A stretch of DNA of 64,000 bases from positions 3,596,001-3,660,000 of the forward strand of contig NZ_CACVAN010000001.1 in NCBI RefSeq assembly GCF_902726655.1. The letters run 5' to 3'. The position numbers and the translations under genes were made by a program. The notes beneath the pieces were generated by a model that worked only from the letters and a program-made list of their open reading frames with translations, made no database searches and had not been told where the DNA came from. Source of the DNA: Virgibacillus ihumii. Its GTDB lineage: Bacteria; Bacillota; Bacilli; Bacillales; Amphibacillaceae. Of this stretch, positions 34,852-43,609 are shown piece after piece (the stretch's first letter is position 1; each line of letters begins with the position of its first letter).

Positions 34852-35631
34852 ATGATGGGAAAGGTTTACTTGGTAGGCGCCGGGCCCGGTGACCCAGACT
34901 TAATCACGGTGAAAGGATTAAAAGCTATCCAACGAGCGGATGTTATTTTATATGACCGTTTAATCAATGAAGAATTGTTGGAAAATGCTCAGACAGGGAC
35001 AGAATTGACGTATTGCGGAAAGCTTCCCGATCGCCATTCCCTGACACAGGATGAGATCAACCAACTGCTCTGCCTACATGCGAAAGAAGGAAAAACGGTA
35101 GTTCGGTTGAAAGGCGGGGATCCGTTTATTTTTGGAAGAGGCGGCGAAGAAGCGGAAGTGCTATGGTGGCAGGGGGTTACCTTTGAAATTATTCCGGGAA
35201 TCACGTCCGGATCGGCTGCACCTGCATATGCGGGTATCCCATTAACACACCGTAATTTTAGTTCGTCGGTGGCCTTTGTCTCAGGAGCAGGTAAAACGGA
35301 TGCTGCTTCCGAAAAATACTGGAAACATCTCGCACAGGGAGTTGATACGCTTTGTATCTACATGGGAGTGAAAAACCTCCCTTATATTTGTAATCGGCTC
35401 ATTGGTTATGGGCGGAAGAAAGAAACACCCATCGCTTTAGTACACTGGGGCACAACCGAAAAGCAGCAGACAGTGACTGGTACATTGGAGAATATTGTCG
35501 AGAGGTCTGCGGCAGTAAAGAACCCCTCCATCATCATTGTTGGAGAGGTCGTTCGATTAAGAGAGAAGATTAACTGGTTTGAGGAGAAGGCAATTGCTGA
35601 GAGTAAGCTGGCTGGAGCAACTACAGGGTAG
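34852..35631 (+). CDS. sumT: Uroporphyrinogen-III C-methyltransferase (SUMT)
   Basis: The 259-residue enzyme methylates uroporphyrinogen III twice to precorrin-2, using SAM. Motifs are VYLVGAGPGDPDLITVKG, YDRLI, VVRLKGGDPFIFGRGGEEAE and the GITSGSAAPAYAGIPLTHR loop. It corresponds to YlnD in the B. subtilis cysH operon. AAGGAGG lies 7 nt before the ATG. It is the first of three siroheme genes in the usual order. Confidence 0.95.
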   Translation: MMGKVYLVGAGPGDPDLITVKGLKAIQRADVILYDRLINEELLENAQTGTELTYCGKLPDRHSLTQDEINQLLCLHAKEGKTVVRLKGGDPFIFGRGGEEAEVLWWQGVTFEIIPGITSGSAAPAYAGIPLTHRNFSSSVAFVSGAGKTDAASEKYWKHLAQGVDTLCIYMGVKNLPYICNRLIGYGRKKETPIALVHWGTTEKQQTVTGTLENIVERSAAVKNPSIIIVGEVVRLREKINWFEEKAIAESKLAGATTG

Positions 35632-35648
35632 ATTTGGGGGAGAATAAA

Positions 35649-36425
35649 GTGCAGGGAATACTATATGTCAGTCATGGCAGTCGTATTGGGGAAGCAACAA
35701 CTGAGGCAGTCTCATGTATCGAATCGGTAATCCGGCAGGTTAACTTTCCCCTTCAGGAAATATGCTTTTTGGAGCTTGCAGCGCCAACGGTCGGACAAGG
35801 TATCAAAAATCTTGTAAACCAGGGCGCTTCAAAGATTTCCGTCATACCTGTTTTGCTGTTAAGTGCCGGGCATTACTATAAAGATATACCTGATGAAATA
35901 CGTAAGGCAAAATCCGAGTACCCTGAAATTGAATTTACGTATGGGAAGCCGCTTGGCGTGCAGGATCGCTTCATCGACATTTTGATAGAACGCATGGAAG
36001 AAACGGCAACACCAGTCAACCTGGATGCAAAGATTTTGCTTGTCGGCCGTGGCAGCCGCAATCCCGACACCATTATGGATATTAAAAGTATTGGAAGAAA
36101 GCTGGAACGAAAAACTGGCCTCAAACAAGTGGATATATGCTTTTTAGCGGCTTGTAATCCTTCATTTGATGAGGGGTTACAGGCTTCACTGGAAGAAAAA
36201 CATTCTCAGGTTTTTGTTATGCCTTATTTATGGTTTACTGGGGTGCTTATGCGTTCCATTAAGAAAAAAATAGATGCATTGAAAGTATCGGATAAGCAAA
36301 TCATATGCTGCAATCAGCTTGGTGGCCATGCAGGAATGATACAGGCTTTGCAGGAACGTGTTTATGAGTCAATACATAATCATGTTGATTTCGCCGCTCC
36401 AACACGCAAATCGGAAAGGGTTTGA
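35649..36425 (+). CDS. sirB: Sirohydrochlorin ferrochelatase
   Basis: The 258-residue protein has two CbiX-type halves. The first has YVSHGSR with the metal-binding His, and PVLLLSAGHYYKDIPDEI with a second His; the second has LVGRGSRNPDT and MPYLWFTGVLM. It inserts Fe2+ into sirohydrochlorin. GGGGGAG lies upstream of the GTG at 35649; the TTG at 35634 overlaps that site. It corresponds to YlnE. Confidence 0.93.
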   Translation: MQGILYVSHGSRIGEATTEAVSCIESVIRQVNFPLQEICFLELAAPTVGQGIKNLVNQGASKISVIPVLLLSAGHYYKDIPDEIRKAKSEYPEIEFTYGKPLGVQDRFIDILIERMEETATPVNLDAKILLVGRGSRNPDTIMDIKSIGRKLERKTGLKQVDICFLAACNPSFDEGLQASLEEKHSQVFVMPYLWFTGVLMRSIKKKIDALKVSDKQIICCNQLGGHAGMIQALQERVYESIHNHVDFAAPTRKSERV

Positions 36426-36431
36426 AGGAAT

Positions 36432-37073
36432 ATGGCAGCAGTTCCTTTGATGATTGACCTAACTGAAAAAAACATAATCGTTATCGGGGGCGGATCTGTA
36501 GCCGAGCGCAGAATCCGTACCGTTATAAATAATGGTGCTAAGTTGACCGTGATCAGTCCTAAGATTAATCAAGGAATACATGCCCTGTGGACGGAAGGAT
36601 GTTTGGACTGGAAAAAGAAGAAAGCTGAGGCTGGAGATCTTGATGATGCATTTCTGGTTATCGTGGCAACCAACGATGTAAAAGTGAATGAAACCATTAT
36701 TCAGGCCACCCCTTCCAATGCTTTAATCAATAATGCAGCGGATGCTGACGAGGGAAATGTTGCATTTCCCTCATTTTTCAATCGGGGAAGATTGTCTATT
36801 AGTGTATCAACTAATGGGGCAAGCCCGATGCTTTCGGCAAAAATTAAAAATGATCTTCAGGCTGTATATGACAACAGCTACACAGATTATGTGGATTTTT
36901 TACATGAAAGTCGAAAGTTGCTGAAACAAACTTGTCTTACTAAAAATGAACAACGATTATTTTTAAAGGAGATTCTTTCTGATAAATTCCAGGATACGGA
37001 TAATCAAAATAAATTGCTTAAATGTCTGGCAGACTTATCTGGAGGAGGGAAACACAATGAGCGGCCTGAATGA
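36432..37073 (+). CDS. sirC: Precorrin-2 dehydrogenase
   Basis: The 213-residue protein begins MAAVPLMIDLTEKNIIVIGG with the NAD loop GGGSVAERR, followed by DAFLVIVATNDVKVN and the NAADADEGNVAFPSFFNRG motif. It oxidises precorrin-2 to sirohydrochlorin with NAD+, as YlnF does. The C-terminal helical region carries two Cys (LKQTC, LLKCL). GAAGGA precedes the ATG, 6 nt after sirB. Its 3' end overlaps the next gene by 17 nt. Confidence 0.93.
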   Translation: MAAVPLMIDLTEKNIIVIGGGSVAERRIRTVINNGAKLTVISPKINQGIHALWTEGCLDWKKKKAEAGDLDDAFLVIVATNDVKVNETIIQATPSNALINNAADADEGNVAFPSFFNRGRLSISVSTNGASPMLSAKIKNDLQAVYDNSYTDYVDFLHESRKLLKQTCLTKNEQRLFLKEILSDKFQDTDNQNKLLKCLADLSGGGKHNERPE

Positions 37074-37848
37074 CAAAAAAATTGGCGTTGCAGCTGCTCG
37101 CAACAGTGAAGCAATTGCAAAACTAATTCAAAATAATGGAGGTACCTCATTCATCTATTCCGTTCAGGGAGAGCAGGTGTTGGATGAAGAGGTCAGTAGA
37201 AAAAATGTATTGGATTTTATTCGTGACCCGTTTGACCAGGTTCTTTTAACGACAGGAATTGGACTGGAAACATTGGAAAAGGCGGCAAATGATTTGGATT
37301 GTCTTTCGGACTTTATCGGGAATCTCAGAAACTCGAAATTGGCTATTCGCGGCAGTAAAACAGCGAATTGGCTAAAAAGACATTCCCTCTCCCCCAAATT
37401 CGTTTCTGAAGATGGAACTATGGAAAGTCTGCTGGCACAACTGGCCCTCGATGATGATAATAATCGTTTGTTTTTACAGGCATACAGTCAGGATGAAGCA
37501 GTGTTAAAGAAGCAATTGGAACATCAAGGATATGCTGTTTATCTTTCCAAACCGTACGAGTACATGGAACCGGATCTTACTATAATGACTGCGTTAAGGA
37601 AGCAGATAATCACCCGCTCTCTCGATGCAGTTGTGTTTACCAGTAAAACGCAGATCCAAAATCTTTTTAAAGGCAGTAGTGAGGCTGAGGAACTTACAGC
37701 TGCTTTTCATGATCATGTTCTGCCGGTGGGGGTGGGAAAAGTAACCACAGCCGAATTGAGAAAGAATGGAGTAACCACTGCTTTCCATCCGGGTAAACCG
37801 AAAATGGGAGCCATGATTGTTGAACTGGCTAACTTTTTTTCACATTAA
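37057..37848 (+). CDS. Uroporphyrinogen-III synthase-like (HemD family) protein
   Basis: The 263-residue product has the two-lobed HemD outline: a first Rossmann-like lobe (KKIGVAAARNSEAIAKLIQN), and a second (LQAYSQDEAVLKKQLEHQGY) with DAVVFTSKTQIQNLF and VGKVTTAELRKNGVTT, the last two being typical HemD motifs. GGAGGAGGG precedes the ATG. It may add uroporphyrinogen III for siroheme, beside the housekeeping HemD of heme synthesis. It overlaps sirC by 17 nt, so the two are translationally coupled. Divergence leaves its activity unsure. Confidence 0.82.
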   Translation: MSGLNDKKIGVAAARNSEAIAKLIQNNGGTSFIYSVQGEQVLDEEVSRKNVLDFIRDPFDQVLLTTGIGLETLEKAANDLDCLSDFIGNLRNSKLAIRGSKTANWLKRHSLSPKFVSEDGTMESLLAQLALDDDNNRLFLQAYSQDEAVLKKQLEHQGYAVYLSKPYEYMEPDLTIMTALRKQIITRSLDAVVFTSKTQIQNLFKGSSEAEELTAAFHDHVLPVGVGKVTTAELRKNGVTTAFHPGKPKMGAMIVELANFFSH

Positions 37849-37856
37849 AAATTGTC

Positions 37857-37885
37857 TTGACTTTTAAAAATACTGCGTGTATTGT
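37857..37885 (+). promoter_or_regulatory. Promoter of the second S-box transcript
   Basis: TTGACT (37857-37862) and TATTGT (37880-37885) are 17 nt apart, 8 nt after the previous stop codon, with the S-box about 30 nt downstream. Confidence 0.7.
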
Positions 37886-37915
37886 ATATAGTAATCAAAA
37901 ATTGAATTCCTGATA

Positions 37916-38015
37916 TTCTTATCAAGAGAGGTAGAGGGACTGGCCCTGTGACGCCTCAGCAACAGACTATTTTGTACTGTGCTAATTCCAGTAGCGTGAA
38001 GCTTGAAGATAAGAA
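37916..38015 (+). promoter_or_regulatory. SAM-I (S-box) riboswitch, homocysteine methyltransferase
   Basis: TTCTTATC (37916-37923) and GATAAGAA (38008-38015) form P1. The conserved AAGAGAGG, GAGGGACTGGCCC, GCCTCAGCAAC, TGTGCTAATTCC and the P4 hairpin are all present in order. Confidence 0.95.
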
Positions 38016-38036
38016 GAGTATTTAACACACGGTCAA

Positions 38037-38066
38037 CCCTCTTCTTATTTAAGAAGGGGGTTTTTT
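38037..38066 (+). terminator. S-box expression-platform terminator
   Basis: CCCTCTTCTTA pairs with TAAGAAGGGGG, directly followed by TTTTTT. The 5' arm can also pair with the 3' strand of S-box P1, giving the antiterminator. Confidence 0.9.
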
Positions 38067-38100
38067 CGTGACTTCACAATTAAACTCAAAAGGAGGAAAC

Positions 38101-39153
38101 ATGATGAAGCGTAGTTTAGAAGAGCGTTTAAAAGAAGGAACCGTAATTGCAGGGGAAGGTTATTTATTTGAATTGGAACGAAGGGGATATTTACAAGCGG
38201 GTTCGTTTGTTCCTGAGGTGGCACTGGATAATCCTGAGGCATTAAAGCAGACATATCGGGATTATATGAATGCCGGTTCTGATGTTGTATTAGCATTTAC
38301 ATACAATGCTCATCGGGAAAAAATGCGTATTATTGGAAAAGAAGATTTATTAGAACCATTAAACAGAAATGCCATTCGCTTGGCAAAAGAGGTAGCCAAA
38401 GAGCATCCAAAAGAAGAAGCGTTGGTGGCAGGAAATATATCGAATACCAATATCTTTAATCCGGATGATCCGGAGTCAAAAGAAAAAGTCAGAAATATTT
38501 TTGCGGAAATGGTGAAATGGTGCAAAGAAGAAGGGGTCGATTTCATAAATGGTGAAACATTTTATTACCATGAAGAGGCGTTAATTGCACTGGAGGAAAT
38601 CACTAAACAAGGTTTACCGGCAGTCATTACGTTTGGTTTAATGGGCGAGAATATTTTAAGGGATGGATACACTGTAGAGGAGTCCTGTAAAATACTTTCC
38701 GAAAGAGGCGCATTGGTCGTTGGTATGAATTGTTTCCGGGGTCCTGAAACGATGCAGCCATACCTTGCTGCCATCCGAAACAATGTGGATGGATATGTTG
38801 GTGGCTTGCCAATCCCATATCGTACGACAGAAGAACACCCAACATTCTTTAACTTGCCTGATGGAGGCTGCAGCTGCCATTTACCTACAGAAACAACATT
38901 TCCGACTGCTCTTGACCCACTGTATCATAACCGCTATGAGTTAGCTGAATGGGCAAGAGAAGCAAAAGATACCGGTCTTAATTATATTGGCTTGTGCTGT
39001 GGCGCATCACCAGCGATGCTGCGGGCAGTGGCGGAAGCTGTAGATGTTAAAACAATAAATTCAAAATACTCCCCCGATATGGAGAAACATTTCCTGTTCG
39101 GAACAGACAAGACACTTCAAGAGCACAATTTGAAGTATCGATTAAAAGCTTGA
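38101..39153 (+). CDS. Homocysteine S-methyltransferase family protein
   Basis: The 350-residue barrel has the three zinc-binding Cys of the family: one in VGMNCFRG and the Cys-Cys pair in IGLCCGASP. GEGYLFELERRGYL and NGETFYYHEEA are further family positions. It should methylate homocysteine to methionine from a donor such as betaine, dimethylsulfoniopropionate or S-methylmethionine; the closest donor cannot be told from sequence. AAAGGAGG lies before the tandem ATG at 38101/38104. The S-box control supports a methionine role. Confidence 0.9.
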   Translation: MMKRSLEERLKEGTVIAGEGYLFELERRGYLQAGSFVPEVALDNPEALKQTYRDYMNAGSDVVLAFTYNAHREKMRIIGKEDLLEPLNRNAIRLAKEVAKEHPKEEALVAGNISNTNIFNPDDPESKEKVRNIFAEMVKWCKEEGVDFINGETFYYHEEALIALEEITKQGLPAVITFGLMGENILRDGYTVEESCKILSERGALVVGMNCFRGPETMQPYLAAIRNNVDGYVGGLPIPYRTTEEHPTFFNLPDGGCSCHLPTETTFPTALDPLYHNRYELAEWAREAKDTGLNYIGLCCGASPAMLRAVAEAVDVKTINSKYSPDMEKHFLFGTDKTLQEHNLKYRLKA

Positions 39154-39165
39154 ATGATAACATGA

Positions 39166-39244
39166 TTCTTATCAAGAGAGACGGAAGGATTGGCCACGAT
39201 CAGTGCTAAATCCAAAAGGTAGTAATTACCTGAATGTAAGAAGA
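39166..39244 (+). promoter_or_regulatory. Truncated S-box-like element ahead of metI
   Basis: It aligns with the two complete S-boxes at P1 (TTCTTAT / GTAAGAA), AAGAGAG, GGATTGGCC, AGTGCTAAATCC and a P4 hairpin (AGGTAGTAATTACCT). The middle segment that should carry GCCTCAGCAACC and the 3' strand of P2 is absent, about 25 nt in total. The SAM pocket and kink-turn can hardly form, so it may be decayed. No promoter separates it from the preceding gene. Confidence 0.8.
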
Positions 39245-39256
39245 ACGTGTGCATTA

Positions 39257-39292
39257 GGGACCTTCTTCTTATAAGGGGGTCCTTCATTTTTT
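39257..39292 (+). terminator. Terminator downstream of the truncated S-box
   Basis: GGGACC and GGTCCTT pair around a CTTCTTATAAG segment and are followed by CATTTTTTC. Confidence 0.6.
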
Positions 39293-39309
39293 CGAAAAGG
39301 GTGAACAAC

Positions 39310-40431
39310 ATGTCAGCAAAAAGCATCGAAACCAAATTGGTGCAATTAGGTAATAAGTCTGACAAAACGACAGGTGCTGTAAATCCGCCTATTTATTTGT
39401 CAACTGCTTTTCAGCATGAGGGAATCGGTAAGTCCACTGGTTATGATTATACCCGTACAAAGAATCCAACACGCGCTATTCTGGAAGATGGGATTGCAGA
39501 TTTGGAATCTGGTGACAGTGGCTATGCCTGCAGCTCAGGAATGGCTGCCATCCAATTGGTTCTTTCCCTTTTCCGTTCTGGTGATGAATTAATTGTTCCG
39601 GAAGATATCTATGGAGGAACTTACCGGTTACTTCAGCATTATTCAGATGTCTATGATATAAAGACAAGCTATTCGGAGTTTGTGAATGTGGACGCGACAG
39701 AGAAGTTAATTACTTCTAAAACAAGAGCTCTATTGATCGAAACGCCGACGAATCCTTTGATGCAGGAAATCGATATCAGACAATATGCCAATCTCGCACG
39801 TAAGCACAATTTACTGCTCATTGTTGATAATACATTCTTAACACCTTGCTTGCAGCGGCCGCTTGAGCTGGGTGCCGATATCGTTGTTCACAGTGCCACA
39901 AAATATATTGGCGGTCATAATGATGTGCTGGCTGGGTTAGTTGTTGCAAAGGGTGATGCCATCTGTGAAAAACTATCCGAAATCCACAACGCTTCCGGCG
40001 GTGTCTTGTCTCCATTTGATTCATGGTTGATCATCAGGGGGTTAAAAACTCTCTCGCTTAGAATGAGACAGCACGATGAAAACGCCCGGAAAATAACATC
40101 TTATTTATCAGATGAGCCATTGGTCCCCGACGTATTATACCCGGGAAAAGGCGGTATGCTCTCATTTCGTCTTCAAAAAGCAAATTGGATTGAACCGTTT
40201 TTGGAAAATCTGGAGCTTATAACGTTTGCAGAAAGCCTTGGTGGAGTAGAAAGTTTTATTACCTATCCCGCCACCCAAACGCATGCAGAGATTCCGGAAG
40301 CAGAACGAACCCGCCGTGGAGTCGACAACCGGTTATTACGCTTTTCTGTTGGCATTGAGCAAACAGAAGATTTAATAGCAGATCTGAAACACGTATTTTC
40401 CATACTGAAAAGGGAGGAGATTGGGATATGA
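39310..40431 (+). CDS. metI: Cystathionine gamma-synthase / O-acetylhomoserine thiolyase
   Basis: The 373-residue PLP enzyme has exactly the length of B. subtilis MetI. It shows YDYTRTKNPTRAILEDGIAD, SGYACSSGMAAIQ, the cofactor-ring motif ETPTNPLMQEIDI and the PLP Lys198 in HSATKYIGGHND. It makes cystathionine (or homocysteine) from an O-acyl-homoserine. AAAGGGTG lies ahead of the ATG at 39310. Its stop overlaps the metC start (ATGA), as in the B. subtilis metIC operon. Confidence 0.93.
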   Translation: MSAKSIETKLVQLGNKSDKTTGAVNPPIYLSTAFQHEGIGKSTGYDYTRTKNPTRAILEDGIADLESGDSGYACSSGMAAIQLVLSLFRSGDELIVPEDIYGGTYRLLQHYSDVYDIKTSYSEFVNVDATEKLITSKTRALLIETPTNPLMQEIDIRQYANLARKHNLLLIVDNTFLTPCLQRPLELGADIVVHSATKYIGGHNDVLAGLVVAKGDAICEKLSEIHNASGGVLSPFDSWLIIRGLKTLSLRMRQHDENARKITSYLSDEPLVPDVLYPGKGGMLSFRLQKANWIEPFLENLELITFAESLGGVESFITYPATQTHAEIPEAERTRRGVDNRLLRFSVGIEQTEDLIADLKHVFSILKREEIGI

Positions 40432-41627
40432 GCATCGATAAAAAACAGTTGGAAACAAATCTTATTCATACATCGTCGGGGTTGGACGTTGAACAGAAAA
40501 CGGGTGCTGTCAACGTGCCAATTTATTTATCCTCAACCTATCACCAGGAAAGTTTTGATGAATTTGGACCGTATGACTACAGCCGCTCCGGAAATCCGAC
40601 AAGGCAGGCATTAGAAGGAAAAATAGCCAAACTGGAGGATGGGTCAAGAGGATTGGCGTTTGCTTCCGGAATGGCTGCAATTTCATCAGCCTTTATGCTT
40701 TTATCTTCAGGTGAGCATGTCCTGGTTTCCAGAGATGTATATGGGGGCACGTTTCGCTTTGTTACGGAGGTACTATCCAAGTTAAAAATTGAACATACCT
40801 TTGTGGATATGACGAATCTTAGTGAAGTTGCAGAAGCAGTTAAGGAAAATACAAAAGTCATCTACATCGAAACACCCTCAAACCCTTGTATGAACATTAC
40901 AGATGTTAAAGGAGTCGTAGAAATTGCCAAGGCAAATAACTGTTTAACGTTTCTTGATAATACGTTTATGACCCCCCTTTACCAGAAACCGATTAAACTC
41001 GGTGTAGATGTGGTGCTGCACAGTGCTACCAAGTTTTTGTCTGGCCACAGCGATATTATTGCCGGATTAGCCGTAACAAAAGATAGAGAACTTGGCGAAC
41101 GGTTAGCTTTTCTGCAAAATTCATTTGGATCCATTTTAGGTGCACAGGATTCCTATCTGCTGCTGCAAGGAATTAAAACACTGGGGGCACGTCTGAAGCA
41201 GTCATCTGAAACAGCACTCGATATAGCAACGTATCTGAATGAACATCCTTTAATCAAAAAAGTATTTTATCCTGGCTTGTCCTCACACTCAGGGCACACC
41301 ATTCACGCGCGACAGTCCAAAGGTTCGGGGGCGGTTTTATCATTTGAAATCTCCGATGCAGTTGAAGCTAAAACATTTGTAGAACACATTCGCATCCCTA
41401 TTTTCGCTGTCAGTCTTGGGGCGGTCGAAAGCATCCTGTCGTATCCAGCGAACATGTCACATGCCGCAATGCCAAAGCATGAACGCAAAACTAGAGGTAT
41501 AAGTGATGGATTATTCCGATTCTCGGTTGGTCTGGAACATGTGGATGATTTAATTGCTGATTTGGATCAGGCTTTACATGCTGCATATGTACGAAGTTAT
41601 GAAGCAGTTGGAGTGAGAAACTTTTAG
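40428..41627 (+). CDS. metC: Cystathionine beta-lyase
   Basis: The 399-residue PLP enzyme splits cystathionine to homocysteine, pyruvate and ammonia. Motifs are YDYSRSGNPTRQALEGKIAK, ASGMAAISSAFMLLSSGEHV, ETPSNPCMNITD and the PLP lysine at 202 in HSATKFLSGHSD. The start overlaps the metI stop by 4 nt; the GGGAGG of its ribosome site lies inside metI. Gene order and overlap match metI-metC of B. subtilis. It completes the transsulfuration step to homocysteine that the methyltransferase upstream then uses. Confidence 0.93.
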   Translation: MSIDKKQLETNLIHTSSGLDVEQKTGAVNVPIYLSSTYHQESFDEFGPYDYSRSGNPTRQALEGKIAKLEDGSRGLAFASGMAAISSAFMLLSSGEHVLVSRDVYGGTFRFVTEVLSKLKIEHTFVDMTNLSEVAEAVKENTKVIYIETPSNPCMNITDVKGVVEIAKANNCLTFLDNTFMTPLYQKPIKLGVDVVLHSATKFLSGHSDIIAGLAVTKDRELGERLAFLQNSFGSILGAQDSYLLLQGIKTLGARLKQSSETALDIATYLNEHPLIKKVFYPGLSSHSGHTIHARQSKGSGAVLSFEISDAVEAKTFVEHIRIPIFAVSLGAVESILSYPANMSHAAMPKHERKTRGISDGLFRFSVGLEHVDDLIADLDQALHAAYVRSYEAVGVRNF

Positions 41628-41703
41628 TCATTAATGTGTTCGGTCGCTATTCCACGCTTCAAACAAATATGCTAGTTCTTCTGAAACCGGAAAAAGTAGA
41701 TGT

Positions 41704-41740
41704 GAAAACCTTTTTAAGTAATTAATTTAAAAAGGTTTTC
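41704..41740 (+). terminator. Terminator after metC
   Basis: GAAAACCTTTTTAA and TTAAAAAGGTTTTC form a 14-bp stem followed by AATTGTTT. Confidence 0.8.
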
Positions 41741-41758
41741 AATTGTTTAAATACTAAG

Positions 41759-41820
41759 TTGTTTTTTTGAACTAAATATTATAAAATAACATACATATAA
41801 AACCAACTAAGTAGATAGGT
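41759..41820 (+). promoter_or_regulatory. Promoter and shared control element, ABC importer operon
   Basis: TTGTTT (41759-41764) and TAAAAT (41782-41787) are 17 nt apart. The block GTTGNTTTTTTGAA and ATAAAATAAC, and a later motif TAAGTNGATARGTTTTA, recur at nearly the same spacing upstream of the DUF4242 gene (44907-44970). AAAACC and GGTTTT form an inverted repeat around the second motif here. A common regulator, perhaps the HxlR protein encoded between them, is likely. Confidence 0.7.
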
Positions 41821-41843
41821 TTTAAAGGGATAGGAGGGATATT

Positions 41844-42629
41844 TTGAACGATGTGCCAGTGATCCAAATCGGGAATTTACATAAGAGCTATGAAAATAAA
41901 GGAAAATCAGAACAAGTATTGAAGGATATTAACCTTAACATCCGTAAAGGTGAAACGATTGCCATTTTAGGAAAAAGTGGTTGTGGAAAAAGCACGCTCC
42001 TTAATTTAATAGGGGGGTTTTTAACTACTGATACGGGTCAAATTCATTTTAAGGGAGAAGAAGTAACGAAACCAGGCAGGAAAATTGTGATGTTGTTTCA
42101 GGATTACGGGCTGCTGCCATGGCGTACTGTATTAAAAAATGTGGAGTTGGGTTTGGAAAATACAGATTTATCATCAGATCAGCGACGGGAAAAGGCTCTC
42201 TATTATTTAAATATGGTTGGATTGGATGATAGGCTTGATCGGTTTCCATCCCAATTATCGGGTGGAATGCAGCAGCGTGTTGCTATTGCGCGTGCTCTTG
42301 CGATTGAACCCGACGTGCTTTTAATGGATGAACCGTTCGGCGCTTTGGATACATTTACACGTTATTTCCTGCAGGATGAATTACTGAAGATTCAAAAGCA
42401 AGCTGAAACGACAGTCATTTTAGTTACCCACGATATTGATGAATCTATTTATCTTGCTGATCGTGTCGTGATTATGGGGTCAAATCCTGGTCAAATCATA
42501 CGGGAGGTACCAATAGATACATATAAACCAAGGGATCGAAGCGGAGATGACTTCCAACATTTTCGGAAGCTTATTTTAAATGAATTTGAATTGATTCACT
42601 CTAAACCGTCAATTGAATTCAATATTTAA
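41844..42629 (+). CDS. ABC transporter ATPase, sulfonate/taurine/nitrate type
   Basis: The 261-residue protein has Walker A (GKSGCGKST), Q-loop (LFQDYGLLPW), signature (LSGGMQQR), Walker B (VLLMDEPFGALD) and switch His (VTHDIDES). The GLLPWRTVLKNVELGL stretch is typical of SsuB/TauB/NrtD ATPases. The start is TTG with AGGAGGG upstream. It opens an operon with a lipoprotein and a permease, 16 nt from the former. Confidence 0.92.
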   Translation: MNDVPVIQIGNLHKSYENKGKSEQVLKDINLNIRKGETIAILGKSGCGKSTLLNLIGGFLTTDTGQIHFKGEEVTKPGRKIVMLFQDYGLLPWRTVLKNVELGLENTDLSSDQRREKALYYLNMVGLDDRLDRFPSQLSGGMQQRVAIARALAIEPDVLLMDEPFGALDTFTRYFLQDELLKIQKQAETTVILVTHDIDESIYLADRVVIMGSNPGQIIREVPIDTYKPRDRSGDDFQHFRKLILNEFELIHSKPSIEFNI

Positions 42630-42645
42630 ACAACAAGGGGGAAGA

Positions 42646-43605
42646 ATGATGAAATATAGAAAAATAGTACTGATGAGCATCCTTTCTGCTGTAATCGTGA
42701 TATTAAGTGCCTGCGGGGGCAGCGAGACAGCAAACAGCAGCGGGAAACCAACAGTTAAAATAGGTTATTTGCCAATTACACATGCTGTGCCGTTATATAT
42801 GCAGAAAGAGTTTTTAGGGGAAAATAACAGTTTTAATCTGGAACTTGTGAAATTTCCTTCATGGCCAGACCTGATGGATGCTTTAAATACAGGGAAAATT
42901 GATGGAGCATCTACACTTGTAACAGTAGCTATGCGTGCAAAAGAGCAAGGGATAGACTTAAAGGCAGTTGCTCTGGGACATAGAGATGGAAACGTCTTAG
43001 TAGCTTCCCCCAACATAAACAATGTACAGGATTTAAAGGGAAAAACCTATGCTGTACCACATGAATTCTCCAGTCATAATATTTTGTTATACATGATGCT
43101 GGAGAAGGAAGGCGTAGATTACGAGGATGTAAATGTAGTGGAAATGGCACCTGCCGAAATGCCGGCAGCGCTTGCTACCGACAGAATTGCAGGATATGTA
43201 GTTGCAGAGCCTTTTGGTGCTCAATCCGTTGTGTTGGATAATGCGAAGGTATTGTATCAATCCGGTGAACTTTGGAAAAACTCGATTGATTGTGCGCTTG
43301 TGTTGCATGGTGATTTTGCGAAAAACAATAAAAAAATTGCACAGGATTTCGTGGGAAGTTATGTGAAAGCAGGACAAAAAGCGGAAGCAAAGGGTGAACA
43401 GATGCGGAAGGTTGCATCTAAATATATGGATGTAGACGATGAAGTGTTGGATTTATCCCTGGAATGGATTTCTTATGATAATTTGAAAATTAATAAAGAA
43501 GCATACAAAAAATTAAGCCGATATATGGTTGAGATGGGATTATCTGAAAGCCCTCCAAGCTATGATGCATTTGTAGACAATTCATTCATTGAAAAGGTGA
43601 AGTGA
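42646..43605 (+). CDS. ABC transporter substrate-binding lipoprotein
   Basis: The 319-residue protein has a lipoprotein signal ending LSAC (Cys23). The mature part begins KVKIGYLPITHAVPLYMQKE in the style of SsuA/TauA/NrtA receptors: VKFPSWPDLMDALNTGKIDG and NNVQDLKGKTYAVPHEFSSH are typical. It binds the ligand outside the membrane. The exact ligand (sulfonate, taurine, sulfate ester, nitrate or other) cannot be read off. AAGGGGG precedes the tandem ATG at 42646/42649. Confidence 0.9.
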   Translation: MMKYRKIVLMSILSAVIVILSACGGSETANSSGKPTVKIGYLPITHAVPLYMQKEFLGENNSFNLELVKFPSWPDLMDALNTGKIDGASTLVTVAMRAKEQGIDLKAVALGHRDGNVLVASPNINNVQDLKGKTYAVPHEFSSHNILLYMMLEKEGVDYEDVNVVEMAPAEMPAALATDRIAGYVVAEPFGAQSVVLDNAKVLYQSGELWKNSIDCALVLHGDFAKNNKKIAQDFVGSYVKAGQKAEAKGEQMRKVASKYMDVDDEVLDLSLEWISYDNLKINKEAYKKLSRYMVEMGLSESPPSYDAFVDNSFIEKVK

Positions 43606-43609
43606 TGGC

